This document shows positions 1 through 7,375 of a DNA stretch of 64,000 bases, in pieces. The translations under genes were made by a program, and so were the position numbers. Source of the stretch: Candidatus Villigracilis saccharophilus (GTDB lineage Bacteria; Chloroflexota; Anaerolineae; Anaerolineales; Villigracilaceae); NCBI GenBank assembly GCA_016709305.1, contig JADJNA010000008.1, positions 1 to 64,000 on the forward strand. Direction: 5' to 3'. Every line of letters starts with the position of its first letter. Position 1 is the stretch's first letter. The notes beneath the pieces were generated by a model, which worked only from the letters and a program-made list of their open reading frames with translations, was not told the DNA's origin and made no database searches.

Positions 1-228
1 CCAGATATAAGGAAGGACGCTTGGAATAAAGAAGGCTCCCTGGAAACCGCCCGCTTTTTTCATTTTTTCGTTGACCGTTAAAGGAGTTTCGTTATAACCG
101 ATCCCGTTAAGCATCATTGTTACAGACGTTAGCAGACAGCCCCACCCGCCGATTGTTTCGCCTGAATTTCCAAGAGGGGTTTTCTTCCACATTTCGTCGT
201 TCTGGTAAAGATTCTTAGTAACGAACAT
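1..228 (-). CDS. C39-like peptidase family protein (N-terminal part, cut by window edge)
   Basis: The first 76 residues of a minus-strand protein are visible; the rest lies beyond the left edge. The start ATG at 228 follows an AGGAGG ribosome binding site by six bases. The segment has NSGETIGGWGCLLTS at residues 21-35 followed by a predicted helix. This is the pattern of the bacterial C39-like (Peptidase_C39_2) papain fold, in which the Cys (here C31) would be the nucleophile and the His and Asp come later. No signal peptide is seen. Substrate and role are unknown, and the family call rests on one motif only. Confidence 0.55.
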   Translation of the reverse strand, partial: MFVTKNLYQNDEMWKKTPLGNSGETIGGWGCLLTSVTMMLNGIGYNETPLTVNEKMKKAGGFQGAFFIPSVLPYIW

Positions 229-392
229 AGCATGCCTCCTGCAGGTGCCACATTAAGAATATCTAATTGGCGACAATTTTACTCCATTAATATTCTACAA
301 GAAAATGGTCTTTCCAAAACAACCAGTTTTCGATCGTTATGCGGGATGCAAAAGCGATAAAATAATGTCAAAAAATAATTGCGGAGAAAAGT

Positions 393-1358
393 ATGAACAT
401 TCCACGCCTTAATTTCGCCCACCTGCCGACCCCGATCGAAGAACTGCCGCGTCTGACCGCCGCTTTGGGTGGACCGCGCTTACTCGTAAAGCGTGACGAT
501 CAAACAGGACTTGCTTTCGGCGGGAACAAAACCCGCAAGCTGGAATTCCTCGTTGCGGAAGCGCAGGAGCAAGGCGCGAAGATGTTGATCTCTGCGGGCG
601 CGATCCAATCGAATCACTGCCGTCAGACCGTTGCCGCCGCGGCGCGCTTTGGTTTTGACTGTACCCTCGTGTTAACTGGTGACAGACCAGAACAACCTTC
701 CGCCAATTTTCTGCTTGACCAACTCTTCGGCGCGAAAATTATCACAGTGTCTGACCGCAAAGACCGAGATCGTATTTTGCAGGAGACTTTTGATAATGCC
801 GTTGCGGCAGGAAAGAAACCATATCTCGTCCCTTATGGCGGATCAAGTCCCACGGGCGCAATGGGGTATACCTTTGCGATGGAAGAATTTATGAAGCAAA
901 ATGTGAATGTGGACTGGATCGTCTTCGGAACATCTTCGGGCGGTACACACGCGGGACTTGTGTTGGGGCAGCGCTTATTTAATTTCAAAGGCAGAGTCTT
1001 GGGGATCAGCATTGACGAGCCAGAGATCGAACTCAAGGCGCACGTCTCTGAGTTGGCTTCGCAAGCAAGTGAAAAACTCGGAGAGAGAATCAACTTCACT
1101 CCCAATGATGTGCTTGCAACTGAAGGTTATTGTCAGGCTGGGTATGGAGTCTTTGGGACGCAGGAACGCGAAGCGATTCAATTGTTTGCCAGCAACGAAG
1201 GACTTCTGCTTGACCCCGTCTACACAGGCCGCGCCGCCGCTGGAATGATCGACTTGATCCGCAAGGGATTCTTCAAGAAGGATGAGACTGTTTTGTTCTG
1301 GCATACGGGCGGTCAACCCGCGTTGTTTGCGGATAAATATTCGCAGGACATTGTTTAG
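393..1358 (+). CDS. dcyD: D-cysteine desulfhydrase / ACC deaminase family PLP enzyme
   Basis: 321-residue pyridoxal-phosphate enzyme of the tryptophan synthase beta fold. It has FGGNKTRKLEF at about residues 42-52, with K46 the likely Schiff-base lysine, the substrate loop SAGAIQSNHCRQ at about 67-78, and a C-terminal HTGGQPALF. Family members break D-cysteine to pyruvate, sulfide and ammonia, or deaminate 1-aminocyclopropane-1-carboxylate; sequence alone does not settle which. A GGAG site lies just before the ATG. Length is normal for the family. It is transcribed alone and faces away from the serine dehydratase operon downstream. Cytosolic. Confidence 0.8.
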   Translation: MNIPRLNFAHLPTPIEELPRLTAALGGPRLLVKRDDQTGLAFGGNKTRKLEFLVAEAQEQGAKMLISAGAIQSNHCRQTVAAAARFGFDCTLVLTGDRPEQPSANFLLDQLFGAKIITVSDRKDRDRILQETFDNAVAAGKKPYLVPYGGSSPTGAMGYTFAMEEFMKQNVNVDWIVFGTSSGGTHAGLVLGQRLFNFKGRVLGISIDEPEIELKAHVSELASQASEKLGERINFTPNDVLATEGYCQAGYGVFGTQEREAIQLFASNEGLLLDPVYTGRAAAGMIDLIRKGFFKKDETVLFWHTGGQPALFADKYSQDIV

Positions 1359-1384
1359 CAAAAAAATAAATGCCAACTATAAAG

Positions 1385-1504
1385 GTCATGTCGTTGCGAG
1401 GAGGGTGCTCTTCCCGACGACACCCGACGAGTGCGGTGAGCAATCTCATCATAAACTGGAGATTGCTTCGGGTGAAGAACAAGAGCGCCCTCGCAACGAC
1501 ATGA
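1385..1504. repeat. Dispersed palindromic (REP-like) element, copy 1
   Basis: About 120 bases bounded by inverted ends (TCATGTCGTTGCGAGG and CCTCGCAACGACATGA) with an internal GAAGAGC-type arm and the phrase GAGATTGCTTCGGG. Related copies lie at 20712-20787 and 38094-38190. It sits between the converging ends of the desulfhydrase gene and the minus-strand operon, where it may also act as a bidirectional terminator. Confidence 0.75.
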
Positions 1505-1750
1505 TTATTTCATCCAAACTTTACGGCCTAAAGTTAGAAATGCAATTCCAACCCAGGCGATATTCAACCCTGCGGACGGATACGCGCGCAGATAAAACGT
1601 GTTGATGATCAACAACGTTCCTGCGACGATGTTCAAGCCTTGATACCACCACGAGTCGCCCTCCACTTTTTTAGCGGAGATCAACCCATATGCGATGAGA
1701 TATAAAATCGTGCCTGCCCAGCCGAGAATATCGATAATGGTTCGTTCCAT
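1505..1750 (-). CDS. Small CBU_0592-like membrane protein
   Basis: 81-residue integral membrane protein with three hydrophobic segments (about residues 7-24, 37-53 and 58-74), ending in a Lys-containing tail. The pattern ILGWAGTILYLIAY...WWYQGLNIVAG resembles the CBU_0592-like small membrane protein family, which has no known function. It is the last gene of a six-gene minus-strand operon and starts three bases after the stop of the MOSC gene. The stop codon abuts the palindromic repeat. It may anchor or assist a membrane process, but nothing in the sequence tells which. Confidence 0.65.
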   Translation of the reverse strand: MERTIIDILGWAGTILYLIAYGLISAKKVEGDSWWYQGLNIVAGTLLIINTFYLRAYPSAGLNIAWVGIAFLTLGRKVWMK

Positions 1751-1752
1751 TG

Positions 1753-2549
1753 TTATTCCAAAATCTCCACACTCATCCCAACTTTTATATCTCCTTCATT
1801 CAACGGAATGACATTCATGCCGAACATCGCGCCGTCTTCCTGATTTCTATAAGTTGCCAATGTCTTGAGCGGTTCCTTGCTTTTCTCAAGCGTTTCCTTG
1901 TCAATGGTTGTCACCACACAGCGCGGACAGGGTTTGACGAGCGCCATTTCCACATCGTCGATGCGGATGCGCTTCCATGTGTCTTCTGCAAACGGCTCAC
2001 AGCCCTTAACGACAATGTTCGGGCGGAAGCGATTCATCGGTAAAGTAGAAACCAGCTTCGAGTTTAGGTCCAAAAGCGATTCCTCAGAGATGATCAGGAT
2101 CGGGTAGCCGTCTGCAAATCCAGTGTGGTCTTCTGCGCTGACGGCGTAATCTGGATTCAATTTTCTTTTATATCCATCAGCTGCATGTACAAGGCGAACG
2201 GATACACCGAGCCAATCGGAAAACCACTGCGCGCTTTCTTCGCCCTGATCGATGGCGTGAACTCCTTTGCTTCCCCAAATGTCAACGGGCGTTGGCGTGC
2301 CTGATCTTTGAACCGCGAATTGAATCGAATCAAAATTCGGCGCGGATAATGTGACTGAATCATTTTTCAATACGGGTGTGACGAGCGCAAGCCTTGGGTA
2401 TTCACGCTGGGTTAGAAATTCGCCTCGGGCGTAACCACCATCATGCGGCGGTCATCTGCAAGCCCCATGCGTTCAACGCGCGCTTCGAGCAAATCAAACC
2501 CACGGCAGGCTTTGATCGGATAATAGGTGAGGTTTGATAATGTGATCAT
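1753..2549 (-). pseudogene. MOSC domain protein, interrupted by one frameshift
   Basis: The gene starts at ATG 2549, overlapping the stop of the DUF1330 gene as ATGA. The first 45 codons encode a MOSC_N beta-barrel segment (MITLSNLTYYPIKACRGF) and run into TAA. The C-terminal 205 residues (from about 2370) carry the MOSC domain with the conserved Cys in VKPCPRCVVTTID, the putative molybdenum-cofactor sulfur carrier site. At about 2420-2426 the coding strand reads CCCGAGGCGAAT; one more G restores a single 265-residue frame of normal length. Relatives (YcbX, mARC) reduce N-hydroxylated compounds. The lesion is a short G-run, so assembly error is likelier than gene loss. Confidence 0.75.
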
Positions 2550-2836
2550 ACCGTCCCTTCGATCACAACCATGTTCGACTTCGCGGTCGCGTGACGCATT
2601 TTTCTGGCTTCGCTGTACTCGTCAGAGTACAACCATTTCTTGGCCTGCTCCACGCTTTCAAATTGCAAGATCACCAAACGGCTCGGTGACCAATCGCCTT
2701 CAAGCGCTTCGGTATGTCCGCCGCGCGCGACATATTTGCCGCCGTATAAAGCCACTGCGGCAGGCGCAAGTTTTTTGTATTCTTCATAACCAACAGGGTC
2801 GTGTACATCAATATCAACGATCACATAAGCGCTCAT
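2546..2836 (-). CDS. DUF1330 domain protein
   Basis: 96-residue protein of the dimeric alpha-beta barrel fold, DUF1330 family. It begins MSAYVIVDIDVHDPVGYEEYK and contains the family's GGKYVARGG turn and LVILQFESVEQAKKWLYSDEY segment, with conserved Tyr, Gly and Phe positions. Function in the family is unsettled. It lies one base after the acyl-CoA synthetase beta subunit and overlaps the MOSC gene by four bases, so it is cotranscribed and probably translationally coupled. Length is normal. Cytosolic. Confidence 0.85.
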   Translation of the reverse strand: MSAYVIVDIDVHDPVGYEEYKKLAPAAVALYGGKYVARGGHTEALEGDWSPSRLVILQFESVEQAKKWLYSDEYSEARKMRHATAKSNMVVIEGTV

Positions 2837-3481
2837 TTATTCTCCTTTGATTTTCATTCTCACATCCACCGCCACCGCGCCTTTTTGCAAAACGCGCAGC
2901 GGGTTGATCTCGATCTCTTCCACTTCGGGATGCTCATAAGCAAGAAAAGATAATTTGATCAAAACATCGATGACAGATTCCTCGTCAACGGGCGGGATGC
3001 TGCGAAAGCCTTTTAACTTTCTCCCAGCCCAGGTCTTGCGGATCATTTCCCGCGCCTCGGCTTGATTCAGCGGTGCTAGGGCAAATGCCACATCCTTGAG
3101 TCCTTCCACCTCGATGCCGCCTGAACCAAACATCATCAACGCCCCAAACAGCGGATCTCGCACCGCGCCGATGATGACTTCCTGTCCCTCAGGGATTTGT
3201 CTCTGCACATGCACGCCTTCAATCCTTGCATTGGGCATGGATTTTCTCGCTCGCTCAAGCAGAAGCGTGTAGCCACTCTGTGCCTCTTTCACTGAGTTGA
3301 TATTCAACAACACACCGCCAATATCTGACTTATGCAAAATATCAGGTGACGCGATCTTCATCACAACCGGAAATCCAAGTTCGTTTGCGGTTGTGACAGC
3401 TTCGTTTTCGTTGCGCGCAAGTTTGATGGGAGTCGTTGTGATTCCATAAGCTGTGAGCAATGCACCAGATTTGCCCGGCAC
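2837..3481 (-). CDS. acdB: ADP-forming acetate/acyl-CoA ligase, beta (ATP-grasp) subunit
   Basis: 214-residue ATP-grasp subunit of the NDP-forming acyl-CoA synthetase family. Visible motifs are LLTAYGI at 8-14, ELGFPVVMKIASPDILHKSDIGGV at about 34-57, and MMFGSGGIEVE, which is where the ATP-binding loops lie. With the alpha subunit it converts acyl-CoA, ADP and phosphate to acid, CoA and ATP, a fermentative energy-conserving step. The start is a GTG at 3481; an in-frame TAA lies 18 bases upstream, so there is no longer N-terminus. The 15-base gap to the alpha gene and absence of a strong ribosome site suggest coupling. In many bacteria the two subunits are fused; here they are separate. Confidence 0.85.
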   Translation of the reverse strand: MPGKSGALLTAYGITTTPIKLARNENEAVTTANELGFPVVMKIASPDILHKSDIGGVLLNINSVKEAQSGYTLLLERARKSMPNARIEGVHVQRQIPEGQEVIIGAVRDPLFGALMMFGSGGIEVEGLKDVAFALAPLNQAEAREMIRKTWAGRKLKGFRSIPPVDEESVIDVLIKLSFLAYEHPEVEEIEINPLRVLQKGAVAVDVRMKIKGE

Positions 3482-3496
3482 TGGGACTCTGAGTCT

Positions 3497-4948
3497 TTAA
3501 TTCTCCGTGCCTCCGTGTCTACTGGTAAGAAATTCTTTTCGTTTGGCTAATGCCCCCAGCGCAGATGCCGCACGTTCGGGGAATGGATAGGTAGGGACGT
3601 TTGAATGTTGGAATTTTTTTCTGGCTTCTTCAACAAGCGTTGAACCCATCAACGCGATCACAACAGGTTTTGACTCTGGAGTCCTGAAGCTTGCTTCGGG
3701 CTTTTCGGACAGCAAGCTGGCCGACTCCAGAGTGAGTGACTCTAGAGTTTGGATAATTTTTTCCGCCACATCTTCTGTCTTGAACATCGGTGGCGGAGGG
3801 AGGATCACCAGCACGCCATCCACATTTTCATCCTGCAATAAAATTTTCAAACAAGTTGCATACGCATCAGGCGATGCGGAGGCGAGCATGTCCACGGGGT
3901 TGTGGACACTGGCCGAGGAGGGGAGATAGGAAGACAAAGCCTCCAGCGTTGCTTCTGTCAAGTGAGACAGAAGCAGGCCGTTCGTTTCGAGTGAATCGGC
4001 GGCGATCACGCCAGGTCCGCCTGCGTTGGTTAATATCGCCATACGCTTTCCGCGCGGTAGTGGACAATTCTCCAAAGCCCGCGCCCAGTCAAACATTTGC
4101 TCGGCGGTGTCGGCGCGCAGAACGCCAGCTTTTGCGAACGCCGCGTCGAATGCCGCTTCGGATCCAGCTAGCGCGCCCGTATGAGATGCTGCGGCTTTTT
4201 GTCCCGCTTCAAAGCGACCGACTTTCAGCGCAATCACAGGCTTATGTTTTGTGACCTCGCTTGCGGCTTGAACGAATTTTTGTCCATCTGAAACGCTTTC
4301 CATGTAAAGCACGATGACGCGCGTGTGTTCATCTTTTGCGACTTCGGGCAGAACATCAGTCTCGTTGACATCGGCCTGATTGCCGAGGCTGACGATCTGC
4401 GAAAAGCCGAAACCCTGTTCGCGAGCCCAATCAATGATGGCGGCGGCGAATGCGCCAGAGTGCGAAATGAAACCAATGCCGCCCTGCGCGGGCATGGGCG
4501 GCTGGAGAAATGTTGTATCGAGGGGAAGATGAGTGTCGAGCGTGCCGATGCAATTGGGACCCAGCAAGCGTACGCCGTGTTTGCGCGCGACATCCAGGCA
4601 TAGCTGTTCAAGCGCAGCGCCTTCCACGCCGATCTCACGAAAGCCTGATGAAACGATGATCGCGGCTTTGATCCCGCGTTTTGCACAATCTTCAATCGTC
4701 TGCGGCGTGACTTGGGTTGGGACGATCAGGATCGCAAGGTCAACAGGGTCGGGCACATCATCGAGATTTGTATACAGCGGACGGTCAAATAATGTGCCGC
4801 TTTTTTGGCTCACAAAATGGATTGCGCCGCGATATCCGCTTTGGATCAAATTGCGCGCCACGCCGTAGCCCAATTTTTCAGGTGATGTGGACGCGCCAAT
4901 CACGACCACGCCTTTGGGATTGAAGAAGGGAGTGAGGGATGATGTCAT
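3497..4948 (-). CDS. acdA: ADP-forming acetate/acyl-CoA ligase, alpha (CoA-binding) subunit
   Basis: 483-residue CoA-binding and succinyl-CoA-ligase-like subunit. An N-terminal Rossmann CoA-binding domain (VVVIGASTSPEKLGYGV at 15-31) is followed by the phosphohistidine domain (GIGFISHSGAFAAAI at about 157-171, and the KVGRFEAGQKAAASHTGAL loop). The active His is in SHTGAL. Near the C-terminus, the segment ESLTLESASLLSEKPEASF corresponds to a palindromic DNA insertion (3672-3733) that keeps the frame open. Its ATG overlaps the serine dehydratase stop as ATGA. Together with that enzyme it can link serine breakdown, via acetyl-CoA, to ATP formation. Confidence 0.85.
   Translation of the reverse strand: MTSSLTPFFNPKGVVVIGASTSPEKLGYGVARNLIQSGYRGAIHFVSQKSGTLFDRPLYTNLDDVPDPVDLAILIVPTQVTPQTIEDCAKRGIKAAIIVSSGFREIGVEGAALEQLCLDVARKHGVRLLGPNCIGTLDTHLPLDTTFLQPPMPAQGGIGFISHSGAFAAAIIDWAREQGFGFSQIVSLGNQADVNETDVLPEVAKDEHTRVIVLYMESVSDGQKFVQAASEVTKHKPVIALKVGRFEAGQKAAASHTGALAGSEAAFDAAFAKAGVLRADTAEQMFDWARALENCPLPRGKRMAILTNAGGPGVIAADSLETNGLLLSHLTEATLEALSSYLPSSASVHNPVDMLASASPDAYATCLKILLQDENVDGVLVILPPPPMFKTEDVAEKIIQTLESLTLESASLLSEKPEASFRTPESKPVVIALMGSTLVEEARKKFQHSNVPTYPFPERAASALGALAKRKEFLTSRHGGTEN
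3672..3733. repeat. Palindromic element inside the acdA reading frame
   Basis: Perfect outer arms ACTCTGGAGTC (3673-3683) and GACTCCAGAGT (3723-3733) enclose a second pair, AGCTTGCT and AGCAAGCT. The hairpin lies within the coding region of the acyl-CoA synthetase alpha subunit, adds about 20 Ser/Glu-rich residues, and keeps the frame. It looks like a mobile palindrome tolerated in a surface loop. Confidence 0.7.
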
Positions 4949-6534
4949 TTGTTTTGTCGTTTCAACCTTTCCTCGATTTCTTTTGAAGTCCTTGTTATGG
5001 AAAGTCCGCCAAGCGCCGTGCAGCGTAATTCGTGGGGCATACTTTTTCCGACGCGATCCAATGTTTCGATGACTTCATCCAACGGAATAACCGCATCATA
5101 ATCAGCCAGTGCCATATTGGCGCACGCCAGAGCGTTACTGGCCGCCATTACATTTTTCCCAAGGCAGGGAACTTCAACGCGGTTGGCGACTGGGTCACAG
5201 ACCATCCCGACGGTGTTTTGGAGCGCCATGGAAGCGGCGTCAATGGATTGCTTGAGCGTGCCTTTTGCCAATGTGACCAGCGCCGCGGACGCCATGCCTG
5301 AACCTGAACCACATTCAGCCTGGCATCCCCCAACTTCTGCCGCAAAAGTGGCATGAGCCGCAATGAACACACCGATCATTCCCGCAGAGAGCATGGCTTT
5401 TGTCATTTCTTCCACGGATAATCCCAGCGAAGTCGCCGCACCGATACACGCCCCGGGCAAGCCCGCGCATGCCCCGGCTGTAGGCGCTGCGACGATCACG
5501 CCCATGGAGCTTTTTACCTCCATCATGGCAGTCACGTACAGGATCATCTGATTCAACATGCCGCCATCGAGCAACTGTTGATTTTCCATGCGTGTCTTGA
5601 AGAGTCCAGATTGATAGCCAAGGATGCGGTCGGCATATTTTGTCCCGGCAATTCCGTCGAGAATGGATCTTTGCATGAGGCGTACGATCTCAGACATCTG
5701 CTGAAATACCTGCTCGTGGGATAAATTGCCGCGGGCGCTCTCATAGTGGACCGCCAGTTCCCACAATGCAAGGTTCTTGTCCGCGTTATATTTCAGCATT
5801 TCATCGCAGGTAATGAATGGCACGCTGCTGTTTTTGCTGGACATCACTGGCAGCACTGGCGAGATGCTCTTCAAGTATTTGATATTGTATTGTGCATGCA
5901 GCGCGGAAATGATCCTTTCCTCCAGGAAGTTCTGCGCTTTGATCTCGATCATCTGCGTATCCATGCCGCTTAAGAGAAGGATCCTGTCGGCGTCTATATT
6001 TTCCCGCAGGTATTTTACGATCTCGCTGCCGTTCGAATCTACATAAATCAGGGTTTCATAATAATCGCCAGCCATTGACACTTCAATGCCGTCGATCTCA
6101 ACAATCTCGATCATCCCGCCGCCCGTGGAGATGGCGGTCAAGGTGTGTTTCTGTGTGGTATTTTTGAGGGTTAGTTTATAGGTGCTGGGATGCTTCGCCT
6201 CAAGATCTTTGATCTCGATCTGGACTGTGATGCCCGCTTCCTGGATCGCCTGAGTGGATTGAGTCAATCGTTCATCAGCAGTCTCCCAGCCCAGAAGACC
6301 TCCAAACAAGCCCATATCAGAGCCTTGACTATTATGCGTTGTAGCCAGCGAACCATGCGAGTCGAACTCGATCAGCACCTCTTCGATCCTGGCGTCCATC
6401 AGATCCCTGGCGATCCGCCCGATGCGCAAAGCGGCGGCGCAGTGCGAGCTGGATGGTCCGCGCATGACGGGTCCGATCACGTCGTTGAAAATGCTGGGGA
6501 AATTGGGCTGTGAATCTTTTTGAATTGGTAACAT
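4945..6534 (-). CDS. sdaA: L-serine ammonia-lyase, iron-sulfur type (fused beta-alpha)
   Basis: 529-residue single-chain serine dehydratase: serine to pyruvate and ammonia. The N-terminal beta domain holds the signature VIGPVMRGPSSSHCAAALRI at about 19-38; the C-terminal alpha domain begins near residue 250. Cluster-ligand cysteines are visible in GACAGLPGAC, GGCQAECGSGSG and the MVCDPVANRVEVPC stretch near 440-455. It is the first gene of the minus-strand operon that continues with the acyl-CoA synthetase genes, consistent with amino-acid fermentation. Start ATG at 6534 is preceded by GGAGAATAA. Cytosolic; the cluster is oxygen-sensitive in known members, which fits an anaerobic or microaerophilic host. 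Confidence 0.9.
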   Translation of the reverse strand: MLPIQKDSQPNFPSIFNDVIGPVMRGPSSSHCAAALRIGRIARDLMDARIEEVLIEFDSHGSLATTHNSQGSDMGLFGGLLGWETADERLTQSTQAIQEAGITVQIEIKDLEAKHPSTYKLTLKNTTQKHTLTAISTGGGMIEIVEIDGIEVSMAGDYYETLIYVDSNGSEIVKYLRENIDADRILLLSGMDTQMIEIKAQNFLEERIISALHAQYNIKYLKSISPVLPVMSSKNSSVPFITCDEMLKYNADKNLALWELAVHYESARGNLSHEQVFQQMSEIVRLMQRSILDGIAGTKYADRILGYQSGLFKTRMENQQLLDGGMLNQMILYVTAMMEVKSSMGVIVAAPTAGACAGLPGACIGAATSLGLSVEEMTKAMLSAGMIGVFIAAHATFAAEVGGCQAECGSGSGMASAALVTLAKGTLKQSIDAASMALQNTVGMVCDPVANRVEVPCLGKNVMAASNALACANMALADYDAVIPLDEVIETLDRVGKSMPHELRCTALGGLSITRTSKEIEERLKRQNK

Positions 6535-6681
6535 TTATTCTCCATTTATTTCTTGTGTGCCTATCATTTCCCTTCAAATTATCTCCTTTAGACTATTTAA
6601 TAAAATGGCTGCTCCGGCATGATTTGTTTAGTCACGATTTACGCAAGGGCGCAATAACCAGAGCCCATGGCAGCACTGACT

Positions 6682-7194
6682 TCACCATTTATCCCAATGT
6701 ACCACTTCATCCAACGCCGCGCGTCCACCCTTTTTCGGCGGCGCGGATAATAGCTCTTCCTCCAAAGCATATCCAAACGACAATGCGATCCGCAAATGCC
6801 ATTCGGGAGGGAAACCTAGAATAGCGCGTGATTTTTCAAATTCATACAGTGAGGCAGGCACCGAGCCGACTCCCAATTCCCAGGCGGCGAGCTGCATAAA
6901 TGCCGCGGCTTGACCCGCATCGAACATGATCTGGAATTTCTCGGTTGGGTCAGGCGTCAGGATCGCAACGGCCAGCGCCGCACCTGCCAAATGTCCCGCC
7001 CACTCGCCGCAGGTGGAAAGCTCCTTCAAACTTTCCTTGTCTCGAATGGCAATGAATTTCCACGCCTGCGTATTCTTCGACGATTGCGACCTGCGTCCCG
7101 CGTTAAGGATGGCATGCACCACATCATCGGGCAGGGGAGTGTCCTTGAATTTTCTGACTGCGCGTTTTAATCGAATGGCATCGGATACGTTCAT
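6682..7194 (-). CDS. Nitroreductase family protein
   Basis: 170-residue FMN-dependent nitroreductase fold protein. It opens MNVSDAIRLKRAVRKFKDTPL, with the RRSQSSKNTQAW motif at about 34-45 that contacts FMN phosphate, and has the short insert-free form of the family. Substrate cannot be predicted. It stands alone on the minus strand upstream of the serine dehydratase operon, with about 150 bases between, in which no clear terminator is seen. The ribosome site is weak (GAGGTAAAA before ATG). Cytosolic NAD(P)H oxidoreductase by family. Confidence 0.85.
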   Translation of the reverse strand: MNVSDAIRLKRAVRKFKDTPLPDDVVHAILNAGRRSQSSKNTQAWKFIAIRDKESLKELSTCGEWAGHLAGAALAVAILTPDPTEKFQIMFDAGQAAAFMQLAAWELGVGSVPASLYEFEKSRAILGFPPEWHLRIALSFGYALEEELLSAPPKKGGRAALDEVVHWDKW

Positions 7195-7283
7195 TTTTAC
7201 CTCATCTTTTTCTGGTTTCCATTAGCTGGCTGATGGAAAGTTATAGCTTTTCCTGACTTTCTCATTATATATCACCCTGTCTC

Positions 7284-7313
7284 TTGACACTCCAAGAAGG
7301 GGAGGATTATCAA
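7284..7313 (+). promoter_or_regulatory. Possible promoter of the aldehyde:ferredoxin oxidoreductase gene
   Basis: TTGACA at 7284-7289 and TATCAA at 7308-7313 are 18 bases apart, about 60 bases before the ATG at 7376. The -35 is perfect; the -10 is only a partial match. A GGAGACTATAAA ribosome site precedes the ATG. Confidence 0.4.
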
Positions 7314-7375
7314 TAGGCATTCTGTACCCTTTCTGTAATAATGAATATATTGAACGAATCATAGGAGACTATAAA

